From Rotaria sp. Silwood1 (taxonomy: Eukaryota > Rotifera > Eurotatoria > Philodinida > Philodinidae), in the NCBI GenBank assembly GCA_905250075.1, contig CAJNOP010000009.1, positions 957,915-1,021,914 on the forward strand: a stretch of DNA of 64,000 bases, in the 5' to 3' direction. Below the pieces are notes generated by a model. That model was given only the letters and a program-made list of their open reading frames with translations. It made no database searches and was not told where the DNA came from. Made by a program: the position numbers and the translations under genes. Positions 48,601-63,400 of the stretch are shown piece by piece; the first letter of the stretch is position 1, and every line of letters begins with the position of its first letter.

Positions 48601-51600
48601 TTAATCAAACGATACTATCAGTGTTACACGAAACGATCACTAAATTCTTCACTATCCTAATTAGAGACAGATGATCAAACAAGTAATTAGAAATCTTCCA
48701 ATTTTCGTCAGTTGAATCTCGGCAAATTCCATCAGACAAGCTGTCAAATTCGATAAAATTCTAATAAATCAGATAATTTACTTTTTATTAGATTTCAACT
48801 GTCATAAATTGTCGATATTCTACCAAAACAAATTCTGAGAACAACTGAAAGAAATTCGTGAGAATTCTTAGAATTTAACGGAATGAGTTCGACCTTTGTA
48901 GGTATTTATTTCTACTTTTGATAGATATACTCAATAAGTTGTGATTCTATATAAAAAAACAGTGTACTTGAACAAACATGCCCTCTCTATTTAAGTTTTT
49001 CAAATTGTATGTCAAAGAACATTGTCAACGAATTCGATTAAAAATATTATAGAATTAAACATAGAATATCATATCTAAGAGGCTGATCAAGGTTCAGGAA
49101 AAGCAATATTTATCATAGGCTGGTATAAAAAGGAATCGAGGATAGCATTCGAGGACCGCTCTCATTGTACATTCATTGCTGAGTATCAGAAACAGGCTTT
49201 TCATTTCTTTATACTTCATACAATGAAATCTTCTTTTATTGGCATATCCTATTGATGCATCAGAACAAAAAATCTTTCTTTATCCTTTATTTTAAAAAAA
49301 TAAGCAAGATACTTAAAAACTTCAAAAGGTAAAATTTGTTTAATTGATATAGTTTGAGATGTTAGACTCAATTCGTCTAAATAAATATAATTTCATTAAT
49401 TGATATTATTTTCTGTTTATCTATTTTCATCTGAAGGGTAAGATATTTGTAAGGAAGTTCATTAAAAGTACAATGTATGGTGAGAATGTTGGAAAACTAT
49501 ACAATATGAAATTTATGTATGCTATTTGTAATGAATATGATTTTGACATCATTTGTATTTTTTGCAAAAACAAAGAGATTTGAAGTTAATGAAGAGAATA
49601 CTGAGAATTTTCTGTGACTTGTTGTAATGTCGAATGAACTAAATTGAATAGTCTCTCAAAAACATCGAATTTGATAAACAATCTTTTTTAAGACTTTCTA
49701 CAACACAGTCATAGTTAATCTACTCAAATTTCTTCGTTGTATCAAATTAATATATGTAATCTTAGTTGAATACTTTGTGTTATTATTGTATAATAGTATA
49801 TTATCTGATGTTTTTTTATTTATTATAGACTATATCATAAATGGATTCGACATCCAATGAATATTTTAAGTATTAACAAGGCTCTTGTCACATTGCAATT
49901 GATATTATTTCTTATCAAGTCTTAGTTATTTATCAATGATGATAGAAATATGTGTTTAAAATGATTAATCTTGAGATAAATTTTTGGCTCAGCTCATTTT
50001 GATACTCAATAAACTTTTCTATAGTTCGAACCGAAATTATTAGATCGTGTTAGAAAAAAAAAAATTGTTTAGATTTCTTTGTCTTTATATTTATAATTTT
50101 TTCCATTCAATGCCATCATTTATATTATCTCGCTGGATTTGATAAGAAAAGAAGGTCTCGTTTTGATTCATTCTTTTTTGTTTCATTTATCGAATATTTT
50201 ATGACAATCAACCTATCTGATTGCTACATATATAATGTCGACTTATTATTTGTCATAAATGTCGTTTTAATGATCATATTTCTCATTAAGAGAAAAAAAT
50301 CTCTTAGAGTAAAAAAACAAAATAGGTTAAAAAATCGAAACACCTTTCATTAGAACAAGAACTTCATCGATCTAAGATAATGTTTTTGTTTTGCTATTTT
50401 ACCAAATAGCACGATGATGCTAATTAGATTCGACGTTTTATCCTAGTCTATAACTGAAAATAATAACAACTATATTTAAGACGAAGTCCAATGATAAAGT
50501 TAAGAATTTTTGCAATTCTTCATTGAGAAAACAAAATAAAATAACGACAATTCAATAATGAAACAAACCATAAAATAACACATGTCTATTGATAATCGAT
50601 CGTTATATGCATGATGAATTTTTTTCCTATTAAGATTTGCGATAAAACAATCGTATCGATATATTATGTTGTTTGACTTGTATTTTTTTTCTCTTGATGT
50701 TTATTTATGATTCTAAATGATGAAACAGCAGGAATTCATGCATTACTTGTCACTTGTCTTTTTATAATCAATTTTAGATCACTTATCACATATAGATACA
50801 CCCACGTAAAACAACATGAAGTCATGATTGTCGACTGTCTTTTTTTCTTTTTTGTTGAGTGTCTAATTCATACTTATCAATATACGTCTTCTGACAGAAG
50901 TATTCTTATATGTGTAATTCACATCCGAACTAGATTGATCTTATGGATTGTCTATATTTCTTCTTTTTTTTTTTTCGGCATCTTTTGATCAATATTATAT
51001 GAAGAAACAAGATGAAGAACAAGAAGAAAAACGAGAAGAAAAAGAAAATTCAATCAAGAAAAGTGTTAAGACTAAAGAAGTTTTTCTCTGATGATATTTT
51101 CGCTTTATTTATTGTTTGATATTATTTATCATTTTCATTAAATACATATTTTATATTAGATATACTTCTTGTAGACAATAATAACAATTTAGCATGAATT
51201 CTATACATTTTTTTTTGCTTTTTATAGACATATTCTATCCATTCATAGAGTAGAACACACTTGATTTGACAGAAAATTTCTTTGTCATAAATGAATACGA
51301 TTGAGTACTCACAAGAAGGTAATCAACAGTCAAAATCTAGACTAATAGCAATAATCAAAGAATTTCACATATAAGTTCATTTCTTATTATGTAAAAAAAA
51401 GAAAGAAAGAATACTCCCATTAGTGTTATATTATTTTATAGAATAAAAACACTTTGATTTCAATTAATAGATATTTAAATGCGTTATTTCTCTTTATGTA
51501 AAAATGTGTCCGAAAGAGTTTCTAACGATTTGTTAATACATTTTGGTTGTAAACTATATATAGCGATGACAATCATTATTTTTGAATTAATCGATCAAGC

Positions 51601-51690
51601 TTTTATTGAGTAAATGACATTTTCTCATCTTCGTTTGTCATCAAAGAATATATCAATTTGCATTATTTAACGCTTTTCTTATTGATTTCT
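45666..51690. other. 6-kb intergenic desert
   Basis: AT-rich, with no convincing coding region on either strand. A pure (AT) run lies near 47510-47527. A stretch at 48040-48250 has repeated tcgaaatccaaaaattttggactcg-like phrases, possibly a diverged dispersed repeat. Frames such as 46486-46749 and 50707-50988 show AT-driven composition only. Confidence 0.4.
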
Positions 51691-51727
51691 AGACAAAAAG
51701 AAAAATCTTATCTTCAATAAAACTACA

Positions 51728-52949
51728 ATGACAACATCATGTGCATTAACAGAACATGAATTGCTTTATGATACACTAGGACATAAACTTTATCTTGCAT
51801 TAACACCATTTATTATTTGTATTGGATTAATTGGAAATATTCTTACTGTTTGTGTATTTATATTAACAGATCTTAAAAGACAATCAGTATCTATAATAAC
51901 AATTGCATTAGCTATAGCTGATTCATTTGTTCTTCTTATACCTGTTTCAATATTATGGCTTGAAAAAATATTAAAACGAGAATTAACTGATCTTTCACCA
52001 TTTTGGTGTCGTACTCATGGTTTGTTTATATTGTTGTTTTCTTTTTTTATTAATCATTTTATATTTTATTTTTAATTTAGGATTTTTTGATTTAACTTTT
52101 ACAAGTTGTTCAAGTTGGTTAATGGTTTGTATAGCATTTGAACGTTTTTGTGCTGTTTGGTTACCACATAATAATAAAAAAATATTTACACATCGAAAAA
52201 CATTTATTCTTGTTCTTATTATTGTATTTTTATCAACAATTTTATCAACATGGTTTATATTTGTTGTTAAAACAACACGAACATCAATAATATCATTAAA
52301 AAATCATACTGAAAATATTTTATTGACTTCTGATAATCGTACAACAAATCAACATTGGAAATGTAATCTTGTTGATGATAGTCTATATGATTCTATGGGT
52401 ATGTTTTCTGTTATAATTAATTATATATTACCATTTATGTTTGTATTATTATTAAATTCGACTGTTATTTATCGTTTATGTCAACGTGGTATTGTTGAAT
52501 TAACATCATCAATAACAGTTATGTTAACACTTGTTTGTTTAGTACATTTATTTTGTACATTACCATTTCAATGTTGGTGGATATATTATGAAATTCCTGA
52601 TCAAACAGGTGATTGTATATGGTTAAAAAAGAAATTAACATGGCGTACAATAACATTTACAATACGTAATATAAATTATATGGCAAATTTTTTTCTTTAT
52701 TCATGTTCATCAAAATTATTTCGTAATGAATTAAAAAGTTTAATTTTTTTAAGTTTATTACCACATGAAAAATATCAAAATTATCATTATCGTCGACAGT
52801 CATTATATGATAATATGCAACAACAACGTATTTCATTAACTCATCTTGTTATGAGACGTTTAAGTAGAACAACTGACTTTACAAATGTTGGTATTTTTCA
52901 TAGTGGTACAAATGTTACTCCAGCTAATAATCCAAATGGAAATATTTAG
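51728..52949 (+). CDS. Class A peptide-type GPCR (orphan, FMRFamide-receptor-like)
   Basis: Exons 51728-52019 and 52081-52949 (61-base intron, phase 1) give 386 residues. TM1 has GLIGNILTVCVF; TM2 ALAIADSFVLL. The Cys before TM3 is WCRTHG. TM3 ends in CIAFERFCAVWLP (ERF in place of DRY). TM4 has STWFIF and the second extracellular loop carries N-glycosylation sites and a Cys (HWKCNL). TM5 has NYILPFMFVLLL, TM6 LVCLVHLFCTLPF, and TM7 NYMANFFLYSCSSKLFRNEL, where NPxxY is replaced by ANFFLY. The NFFLY form of TM7 is common in protostome FMRFamide/ghrelin-related receptors, so a peptide ligand is likely. The C-terminal tail of about 80 residues is basic and Ser/Thr-rich. A splice acceptor (ttctag, 51692) lies 35 bases before the ATG; aataaa lies at 53022. 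It is convergent with DOP1. Confidence 0.9.
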
Positions 52950-54499
52950 AAGAAAGAAGAAAAACAAAAAGTAACTTTTAAAAATAATTTTTGAATATTC
53001 CAATATTTAAATGTATATATGAATAAATATGAAAACTAAAAGTAACAAATATTTTGAAGCTGATTACCAAGACCGATTATAATAATGTTTTACTCAAGGG
53101 AAATTGTAATGTTTGAATGATTAATTTAGCTTAAAAAGCAAGCACGAGTTTTTGACTGTTACATACGATTCTTTTTCTAATTAAGGAATCTATTTTAAAA
53201 GTACTATTTCGTACATATGGTTTTAATAAGAATTATGGCAGCGTTCTTTTTTTTTGGTGTCTATATTTATTTATGAATATAGGCAACTGTTGGTATCAAG
53301 TATTGTATATAAGATTCTTTTGTATTACGGAATATGATAATATTATTGATGATTCTTCATTTATTGATTATTTTCTTTCTCTTAAGAGAATAGTATTTGT
53401 ACTCCTCGAACTTTTTCTTTTGTATAGAACAGTTCTATATCAGTATATTGTAGTAGTAGACTTATTCAATTAGATCAAGTGATGATTAATTGTCTGGTTT
53501 TTTTTTTTTTTTATTATCAATGCGTGTTATAATCTCAAAATTATTATTGATTTATAGTGAATTTAATTAATAAAATAATATTGATCGATTATTTGATAAT
53601 TTATTAATTCAAGAAATTTTTGATTGACAAGCATAGAATATAAGATATCACTTTCACTGTTGGAAATTTTTTAAGCCTATGACATTTCATTGATAGAGTT
53701 TCTTCAAGAGCGTAAACAATTAAGTAGCTTTAAAACATATTCGTACTAGTGTATTTCTATGCAGTAATTAACAACATCATATCTAAAAGATTGTAGTTTA
53801 CAATACTCACACAAACAATGTTCAAATATAAAAATATCATCTCACTATCAAAGATCAAAATGATTATGGATAGAAGAATTAATTATTTTAAAGGAATTCG
53901 GTTTTATAATAACAAATCCGCTAGAATACATGCTCCTCTAAGTATTGGATGGTTATGTGAGTCAAGAGAACTTCAACAACTACACTCACATCCACTTCAA
54001 ACCTTGGTTCAGAAAGAGCACAAATTTTGATGGTAAACCAATATTTTATAGGGTCTAACAGTCATTGCTCATCGATTGACAAGTGAAGGCAAATATTGTC
54101 TCAAAACTTTCGACCCATCTGTTCGTACTTTGATAATTTTATTTGATAATCTCTAAGCTATTCTTACTCAGATTATTCAGTTCTGTTGATACTCATCTGA
54201 CGAGCACATGTCAACCAACGATGATTATCAAGATTTGACATATGAATATGAAATTCTAAGCAAACTGGATAATTCGTACTCTTTTTCTTTCCAATATTTA
54301 ATATTGTTATAATTACAGATATAGAATAAGAATATCTTTTTTTTTTCATTTTGAAAGACCTTTTATTTTATAAAAGGAATCGAAAAAAAAGGGCAATAGA
54401 AAATCATAAAAAATTAATCACTGTTTGAATTACTTGTTAATAAAAAATAGACTGATTATTAGAAAAAAATTAATTAAATAAAAAGACTAGAAAATTAAA
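52950..54499. other. Convergent intergenic region
   Basis: Holds the 3' UTRs of the GPCR (+) and DOP1 (-). The frames seen (53273-53473, 53818-54030) are not supported as genes. Confidence 0.45.
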
Positions 54500-57400
54500 T
54501 TAAAGCCATGACTCAACAAAATCTTCAAGTACACTTGTTTCAATCTCATTCATTGTATCTGATAATAAAATTTGTTCATTTTTTGAATATAAATTGTCAT
54601 TTATATGCATTTTAGCTAAACAATTAAAAAATGGAAATAATTCGATGATATTTGATATTGTTCGTAAACGAAGTAATGGATGATTTGAATTGTTGTTTAT
54701 TGGTATTTGATTACGTATAGATGTTGGCATTAATTGAAGTTTTTGTTCAAATAATATAAATAAACGTATTGAAAAAACAATAAATATATCAATATTTGAA
54801 TTTGAATTAGTTATATCATGAGCAGTAACAAATGCAGAGCGAAATCTATAAAATAAATTGAAAATTTTAAAAATTTAGATATAAAAATTTTAATTTATTT
54901 ACAGTTGAAAATGATATAATTCTGAATAGGGCATTGCTAGAAGAATATCAAGTAGTTTACAAGCATATAAATACATTTTTAATGAAGAATTTGAATCAGA
55001 TGATCCATTAGAAATATTTGTTGATGTTATATCATTTGTAGTCAGTCGTTGAACATTTGATCTAAAGAAGATCAAAAGCTTATATGAAATAACTCAATAG
55101 TAAAACAAAAATTTCAGCTAAATGCCAATGCCGAACAATGTTAGTGTAGCTTATTAATGAAATATTGTGAATTTTAAGACAAGCTGATATTTTGACTAAA
55201 TGTTTTAGTCAATTCAAAAAAGACCACAGACATGCGAAAAAAACTGATTCTTTCACAAATCAAGATTCACATAATAAAAAAAAAACTCTTCAGTTTCACT
55301 ACTTAGGTCAAGAAATATGTTCAGTTTTCGGCCGAAAATTCATAAATTCAGGTGCGAGAACCATTGATTCAGATATTTTGGAAAACTTTCTGGTAATTTT
55401 CTATAAAACTTACTTCATGTCACCTTCAATATCGAATAAAAGATCTTGTTCAAGTTGTAATAAAATTTGTATAAGTTCTGCCATTAGTATTGGCCAAAAC
55501 GAGATCAAATTTTTATTTAATATTCTTATTAATAAAGCACGAAACAGAAGAAATATTTGTGTATATACTATAGGTACTTGTGGTAATTTAAGTAGATCAG
55601 CAATACATTCAAGTATGTCTGGTAACTGTCGATTACATTGATCTTTTTCTGATGAATAAATAACAAAAGCAAAACGTTTAATAAGCATAGCACGTTGTTC
55701 ATATTCTTGTTCTTTTGAAACTAATAAACCTGTTTGAACTGTATTTATTCTATTCATAACATCACGAAATGATGTTAGTTTTTCATCTGTTATCATATTA
55801 CCAATAATTATTTTCCATGAAGTTAATGTTAATAAATCAACTTGAAAAAATCCTATATCAAATAATTGTTCAAATACTTCTTTTTTCCATGTTTTCTTTG
55901 TATATGAATATTGTGATATATTCATAAGTAAAGTTGATGCTGCACGATACGATGGTGCATTGACTATAACATGTATGCGAACATATGGCATAACATTGTT
56001 GACAAGATTTTGTAAATATGGACTTATAATACGATCTTTTTCATCAGTTATATTATAAATAATATCAAGTAATTTTGCAGCATGCTCAGCAAGAATCGTT
56101 AAAGCCATAAGACTAGAATTCATTGATTGTGAATTATCTATATGAAAATAATCTTTTTTTTTTTTCTTCATTAGAAAATTTTCTTAAATAAACTAACCAT
56201 CAAACTCTAAAGAAGTATTTTCATTAGTATAACTACGATCGAGTTCATTGAATGAATCCATAGTTATTGGTTGAGTACATGGATCCGTTTGTGAAATACG
56301 TACTTGTAAATTTTTCCGTAACCAATTTGTTTGTTCAAGTGATGAAGCAACGATTGTATTACAATTTTCAAGAACTTTCATTATTATATCCTGTTGAAGA
56401 TAATTAAGATTTTTACTAAGTATGTTCATACTAAAACTCTACAATCTATTGAATATTGAACTCAAATGAAATCCGCATGTCTCTATTTTTTAATAAACTC
56501 AATTAGTATCACTCATGAACTCTTCAAATACGGTTGTAACGAAAAAATTGAATTGTGAGGAAACGTTAATCTGAGTTGTGATCAGGAGAATACTCTTCGC
56601 TCGAAGATCTAACTCTTCATCACATAGTTTATAGTATTTGTCTCGCGAAATTTCTATTCATCTCCTTAGAGTTCCAAATATCTTTCCATTCGATAAGAGA
56701 AAACTTAAATAATATACTAGCTTTAAACGTTTACACGGCAATGTATTTGTTAATTTATAAAAATTGAGATTAACATTTTATTTTCAAAATTAGTAAATCT
56801 TTAGTATTTTTATTATTTAAAAAACAAATCAAAACTATCTTTAGAATTTCTTTCTTATTGATGGATATAAAATTCGTTTAAAAAAAATATCATACGATAA
56901 TAACATACTTGTAAGTCTTTTAAATCTCGTTTTTCAACTGTAAATAGTGATTGTTCAACATAAAAACTTAATATTCTACAAAAATAAATTAAAATAATTA
57001 ACATTAAACTTTAAAGGAGATTTTTCGAACCTTATTATCAAAAATATAACTGATGATGACATTGATTGTGTTAAACATTCTTTAAACATAATAGCTAATA
57101 TTGACCAACATTCAATAGAAACATTTTTTTGTTGTTCTAAATAAGCCAAAAGAAATTGCAGACACCAAACAATATAATTTTGTTTTTTCTAAATAGAATA
57201 TCGTAGGGAAAACGAAATCTTCGTTCTCAACCATTTTACTTTATTATTAGTTGTGGATAAATTTTGTATGAGTATATTCATATTGTAAATGATATCATTT
57301 GTTGTATAATTATTTATATTGATAAGAATATCAATTAAAGCTTGTATTTCGTTAACATTATCTCTTTGTATTATTGATGCTTTTTGTTGTTGTTTACGTT

Positions 57401-60400
57401 CACCCCAACAAAGTATAATGGCACGAAGAAATGAAAAACCATTTGATTTTGTTAATGATGATATAAAGTCAATTATTTTCTCTCGAATGAGTTTAATATT
57501 CTTAACTAACCATATTGAATTAGTTTGATTTATTGATACAGTTTTCCATATAAATAAAAGACTTGAAAAAATTAATGGAAGTTTATTTAACATTGATTGA
57601 CGAGCAGTTTTAGATAGATCATTTGTATTAATTTTTATCTAAATATGAAAGAACAAGTTTTTATTTTTAAATTAAATATAATATTAGTGTACTCTTTTTA
57701 TCCAATGTTGTGGACACAATGTTTGAGTAAAATGTTGTGTATTATAAGCAGTATTATTAAGACAATAATTACATATGTATGAAAGACGTTGAATTAAATA
57801 AATGATATAATCAATTGCATCAAAAGAGGATGATTGTCTATAATAAAATGTTTATGTTATACTCTATTTTGAAAATAATTGAAATGGTTGTATTTTATAG
57901 CAAATGAATAGTTTGAGAACGTTTCGACGAGCATGGAGTAAAAATTTTTCTTGGTATTTTATAATATTAACAGTTCAAATATATCATTTTGTTAGAAGAA
58001 AATTACTTTCAATATATTTTCTGAAATATTACAAATGTCATATTGAAAGAATTTTCTTACACTGGTAATTAAAAGCTTTGATCAAATGATAAAACCCTTT
58101 TAACATGAGACGGAACTCAATAATAATAGGCTTTACTGAGACTAGATGAAGCTTAAAACGATTCATGTTCATGGATCTTTCTTCTTGAATGATCGTACTT
58201 CCCTTCAGATGCTGTTATTGCTTTTTTGTCTAAATTAAAATTTTATCAGTTCTTGCTTCTTATACTAAACATATAATAACTGCGGCAAATCAATACATCA
58301 CCACTCATCATCCTTGCTATCTATCATATAATTTTTTATCTGTAAGATAAATCAGATATTTTGCCATTTAGAGCATTCACAAACACATTTCAATCATTTA
58401 AACTTCAACGATTGCAACTGTTATCTCAATTAGCAAAGAATAACATCTGAAAAATGAGTCTCTGGTTAAGTCTAAGTAAACGTCATTTATCGCGCTTTCT
58501 TTGAAATATTTGTCTTATTTGTTTTTGTTTTGAAATTTTAATTCTTACTTTAATTCAAGTTTTGTTTCTTGTTGATCATAATATTGTACAACAAAATTTA
58601 AATTTCGACATATTTGTTCAATAACACGAGTACTTATTGTTTTTAATGCTGAACCACAATGAGGTAATATTCTTATAACTGAATTAATTATATAATGATG
58701 ATTTTCAATAGAATGAATTTGTTTTAAATATTGTAAAATTGTTGAAAGAAAAATTGTTTGATTTATAGTTAATTGATCAATTAAATTTACATCTATTGAA
58801 TAAATAATATTTTCGAGTAAAATAATTTCTTCTAATAATCGAATTAATTGTTTTAAATATTCTTTTGTAAATTGATCATATAATAATTCATTTTTAGAAT
58901 CATATATTACTTTTATTTTTAATAAATCAGATTCTTTATTTACAAATCTATTAAATAAACATAAAATTATTTTTTGAAATGAAAGTTTTTTAAATAAATT
59001 AATTATATAATTTATTAACAATGTATTATCCACACATATATATGATAAATCATGACATATACGTGTTAATAATATTAATGAACGTATATGTATAATATGA
59101 TTTTTTTGAATATTAAAACATTTTGGATAATAACTATATGTATAAATTAAAAGTATATTTAATAATAAATATAAATATGATTGATATTCTTGATTATTTT
59201 CATTAGATAAATCAAAATCTTTTCCTTCAATAGAACGACGATGTTTTAAAAATAATTCATGCATTTGTTTATTATGTATACTAATTGGTAATGATGGATT
59301 ATTTGATGTTATTAATAATGTTTGAATAAGTTGTTGTGGAATAAGATCAAATAAACTATCGATTATATTTAAAGATAATATTATACGATTATAATCATAA
59401 GGTTGAGTATAAAGTAATATATAAGCGTTTTGAAAATCCATAGAATCATTCATTTGTGATAAATTCGATTCAGTCATGATACTACTATTTGGCATTGACT
59501 GTGAATAAGATGAATTATTAATAATAATATTATTGCTTGATTCGAATTGAGTATTATTTCGATTAAATAAAGTTGGCATTGTAGGTGTACGTTGTTTAAC
59601 CGATTTTAATAATGTTGGAGGTGAAAATGAACGAATATTGAAAAGAATTGGTTGTGAAAGACTTGAAATGGTTGGAAATTTTATTGGTTGTGGAGAAGAT
59701 TTTATATGATCGACAGATTCACTACTAGTCATTAAACTAATTGTACGAATCTATTAATTATAAAGAAAAGGAAAACAAAGTTTATTACAATGAAATATAT
59801 TTTCCTATAATAAAATTTTACTTGTTTATCATTGTTACTTTCTACTTCTTGAGCTTCATCATCATGTATAAATTCATCATCATAATCTTCATTAGTTTCA
59901 TCATCAGATATCACAGAAAATCTTATTTCATTTGAATCAATTTGTTGATCAAGAAAAAATTCTTTATGAACAATTGGATCAAATCGTTGTATACTAACAC
60001 GTGCTGTATCGGAATGTAAAAGCATTATAAGAAGTATATCAAATATTCGACATACATCTCCTATAAAGAAATTTGTTTTAGACATTATATTTAAAAGTAA
60101 TGTTCTTTTTTATTTTAATTATTTACCATGAATAAAACAATCAGATGTCCATTTTTGTACAATAGATTTTAAACAATAATCATTTGATTCTTTAAGTATT
60201 TTTAAAACATAAATTAAACAATTTTGAAATGATTTTGTTATATGTTCATTTTTGAAATGAGGAATATCACGAGTTGAATTCCATAATTTAAAAAATTTTT
60301 TATATTCTTCAATAATTTTAATATCAATTTCAATTTGTTGAATATTTTTTAAAGATAATTGATTAAGTATTAAATCTTCACATAAATTATTTGGTAACAT

Positions 60401-63400
60401 GGAATGAACTATTGATAATAGATGTGAAGCTTTTAAATTATATTCTCGACCATATTTATCACTTAAATATTCCCAAAAATATGCAATTATATATTGAAAA
60501 AATTCCGTTTCATCTACGAGTAATGATACTTGTTCTTGAGTAAATGATGGAATAATTAATAAATTAGTTGTTAAAATGTCAATTGAGTCTTTTTTATGTG
60601 AAATATATAGACTCAATGTATAACCAAACAATTCAATTAAAATAGATATTGCCATCGTTTGAAGAGAAAAATGATCACTTCTACACAATGATAGAATACA
60701 TATATCCATTGACCAATCGTCAAAATCGGTTTTGCCTAAGACGAAAACAATTGAACCTTGTTTTTTTCAGAAAATGAATTGTAAATATACAATATGTTTT
60801 GATCGCAAGCTGTAGCAATGATTAACAATGATATGAAGATAAGCAGCAGCGGTACAGAGAGATTAGAGCAGAATGGAAAGTAATTTCTACAATCAGACAA
60901 AGATATTGTCCAATACATTGACTATTTTGAGTCAATCAAAATTGGATCGACTCAGGTCACGAATTAAGGACCATTTTCATTTGAAAAAATTCGGAGAATG
61001 ATAGGAACTTTGAAAATAGGAATCTCGTAGCTGACTCTGTCCAGAAGTATAAAAATCCATAGCAAACATTAGTGTAAGCTTTTAAGAAAAATCTATATTA
61101 TAATGCAAAAACGTTTTCGTGTTTAGATGAGAAAAGTTTGTCAATATTTTTCATTGGCAACAATTGTCAACTAATTTGATAATTATCGGATTTTCTTAGA
61201 AACGTCAATTCATAAACTTTGTGACAAATTTTTTCACGATCTTTTGAAGTTCATTTATTATCGATAGGAACAATAAAGCTTGCGCATCAAATCTTCCAAA
61301 GTTAAATGAAAAAAATCTAGTGTACAAACTTCCGCAATTCGAAAATAATAGAATTTTGACAGTTTACCAGCAATTAAAGGAAGGTATCGTCTAGATATTT
61401 GCAAATCGAAGAAAGATATAGTTTTCTCCCTGGTCGCTCTGCTATTGGAAATATTCGAATATATTCTCTAGTAATTAATATGTTATGACTCTATTTCGAT
61501 AAAAACAACTTTAGTACAGCCGAGATCTAGTTCTTTTTGAAATTTTACTATTAATTATCATCATCACTTCGATGTCTATGTATCTATTTACAAGTTTATT
61601 AACACTTTGGTTTTGAGGTGCTTTGTGGTGATTTTATTATTTAAGAAAACATGTCTATGACATGATATTATAGCTAAAAATGAAGAATTGCAAGTAATTA
61701 CAGTTGTCATAAAGTCTGAAGATAAGTTCTGATGTTTTAACCTTACTATTAAATATATAAGTAGATTCATTTGTAATAGAAATAAAATGATATTCAATAT
61801 AAACTTGAATTGAACTGTTATCGAGTAATCTTTTCTCTTACGACAAGATATAATGAAGACAACAATTCTGTTTAATATTCTGGTAGCTTCTTTAAGTTAT
61901 ATAAGATCAATCGATTGAAATAAAAGCATGATTTAATCCTTTATACCTTTTGATGGAAATGACTGGTCATTCAAAGATGATTGTATTGGAAAACAGCAAA
62001 ATTCAGTAAGAATTTTACAACAATTTTCAAAAGCTGTTATATAATGATCAACATTATCATTTAATTTTAATTGAAATTCATTTAATTGTCGATATCGATT
62101 AAAAATTGTTAAAAGATTATCATTAGTTTTATTTTGTATAATAGAATAAATACTTTGAAATTTATCATTCATTAATACTTGTTTCTGATCAATTAAATAT
62201 GTTATAATAAAATGATGAAAAAATTTTTTATATAATTCTATTGATTTTTCTATATTATTCATTGATTCTAACATTGTTTTTGTTGATAATCGACTTTGCT
62301 TTTTATCAAGCAATGGATTATTTATTTTGTCAAGTTGTTTTTCAACTTTACGTGTCATCTGTCGAAGTAATTGTTCAATATCATTTAAATTTTCTTGTTC
62401 GACTATTAAATTTTGGTTTTCTAATTGACTTATATTATCTGTTCGTAATAATTTATTATAAATATCTGCTGAATATTCATTATCAATGAAATTTATATGT
62501 TCATCGTTATCTTCAATATGATAATCAGTTAAATAATTATCAAATGTTTCATATTGTTGATTAAATGAACAACGAAATATAGATAAAGAATGATTTTTAT
62601 TAGTAGGAATAATATTTTTAAAAATTTTCAATAATAATTCTACACATAATGTTATTTGATTTGATGTCAATTTTTCAATATTATTATTCATTACTTCTAT
62701 AAGACGATAAAACATTCTAGATAAATGTTCCGATTGAGTATCAAGAGGATTTTCTAAGGAAAATATATCTAATAACATATCAATAACACCACATATTTGT
62801 TCTACAGTAGATCCAGCTGTAATACAATTGTTATCTTCTTGTTGATTTAGAACAATATCGAAAATTTTTGTTAACAATTCCCATACAAAATAGGGTTCTA
62901 ATGTATCCAGTAGCATATTGAATGTTTTCAATGTCTCAGAATAGCTATTTTCATGTTGAATATTGATAGATGTTAAGTTTTTAGCAGGGTGATAAACTTG
63001 TTCATAAACAAGAAGTGAATAATTCATGAAAATAGATTCGATAATATTCGGACCAACGTCTGGTTTATCGACTAAAACAATATACAATTCATTTAGAACG
63101 TATTACTTTACAGAATTTATGCTCAAACATATACTATTTCTAAATTATATAAGTCCTTCTTTCTTTTTCTCATCGCTTTTAATTACTCAAATGAATGAAT
63201 GTTTGCTTCATTGCACTGTAAAGAACATTTTTCTAATGAAAGCTAAGCTATTGTCTATCAAATCTTTAACTTCTAACTGCAATATGATTTTAAAAAAATA
63301 TGATTTGCTTGAATCGTTTATATTTTTCATTAAATAATGTATACTCAGATTAATGACTTCAGTATCTGGATTCGTGAATTTGCAGCATGTTCTCGTTGCA

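Noticed and set aside
59741-59935. Plus-strand hydrophobic frames within 54.5-64 kb, including 62241-62489
   Set aside because: Antisense shadows of AT-rich DOP1 exons; hydrophobicity arises from A/T-rich codons.
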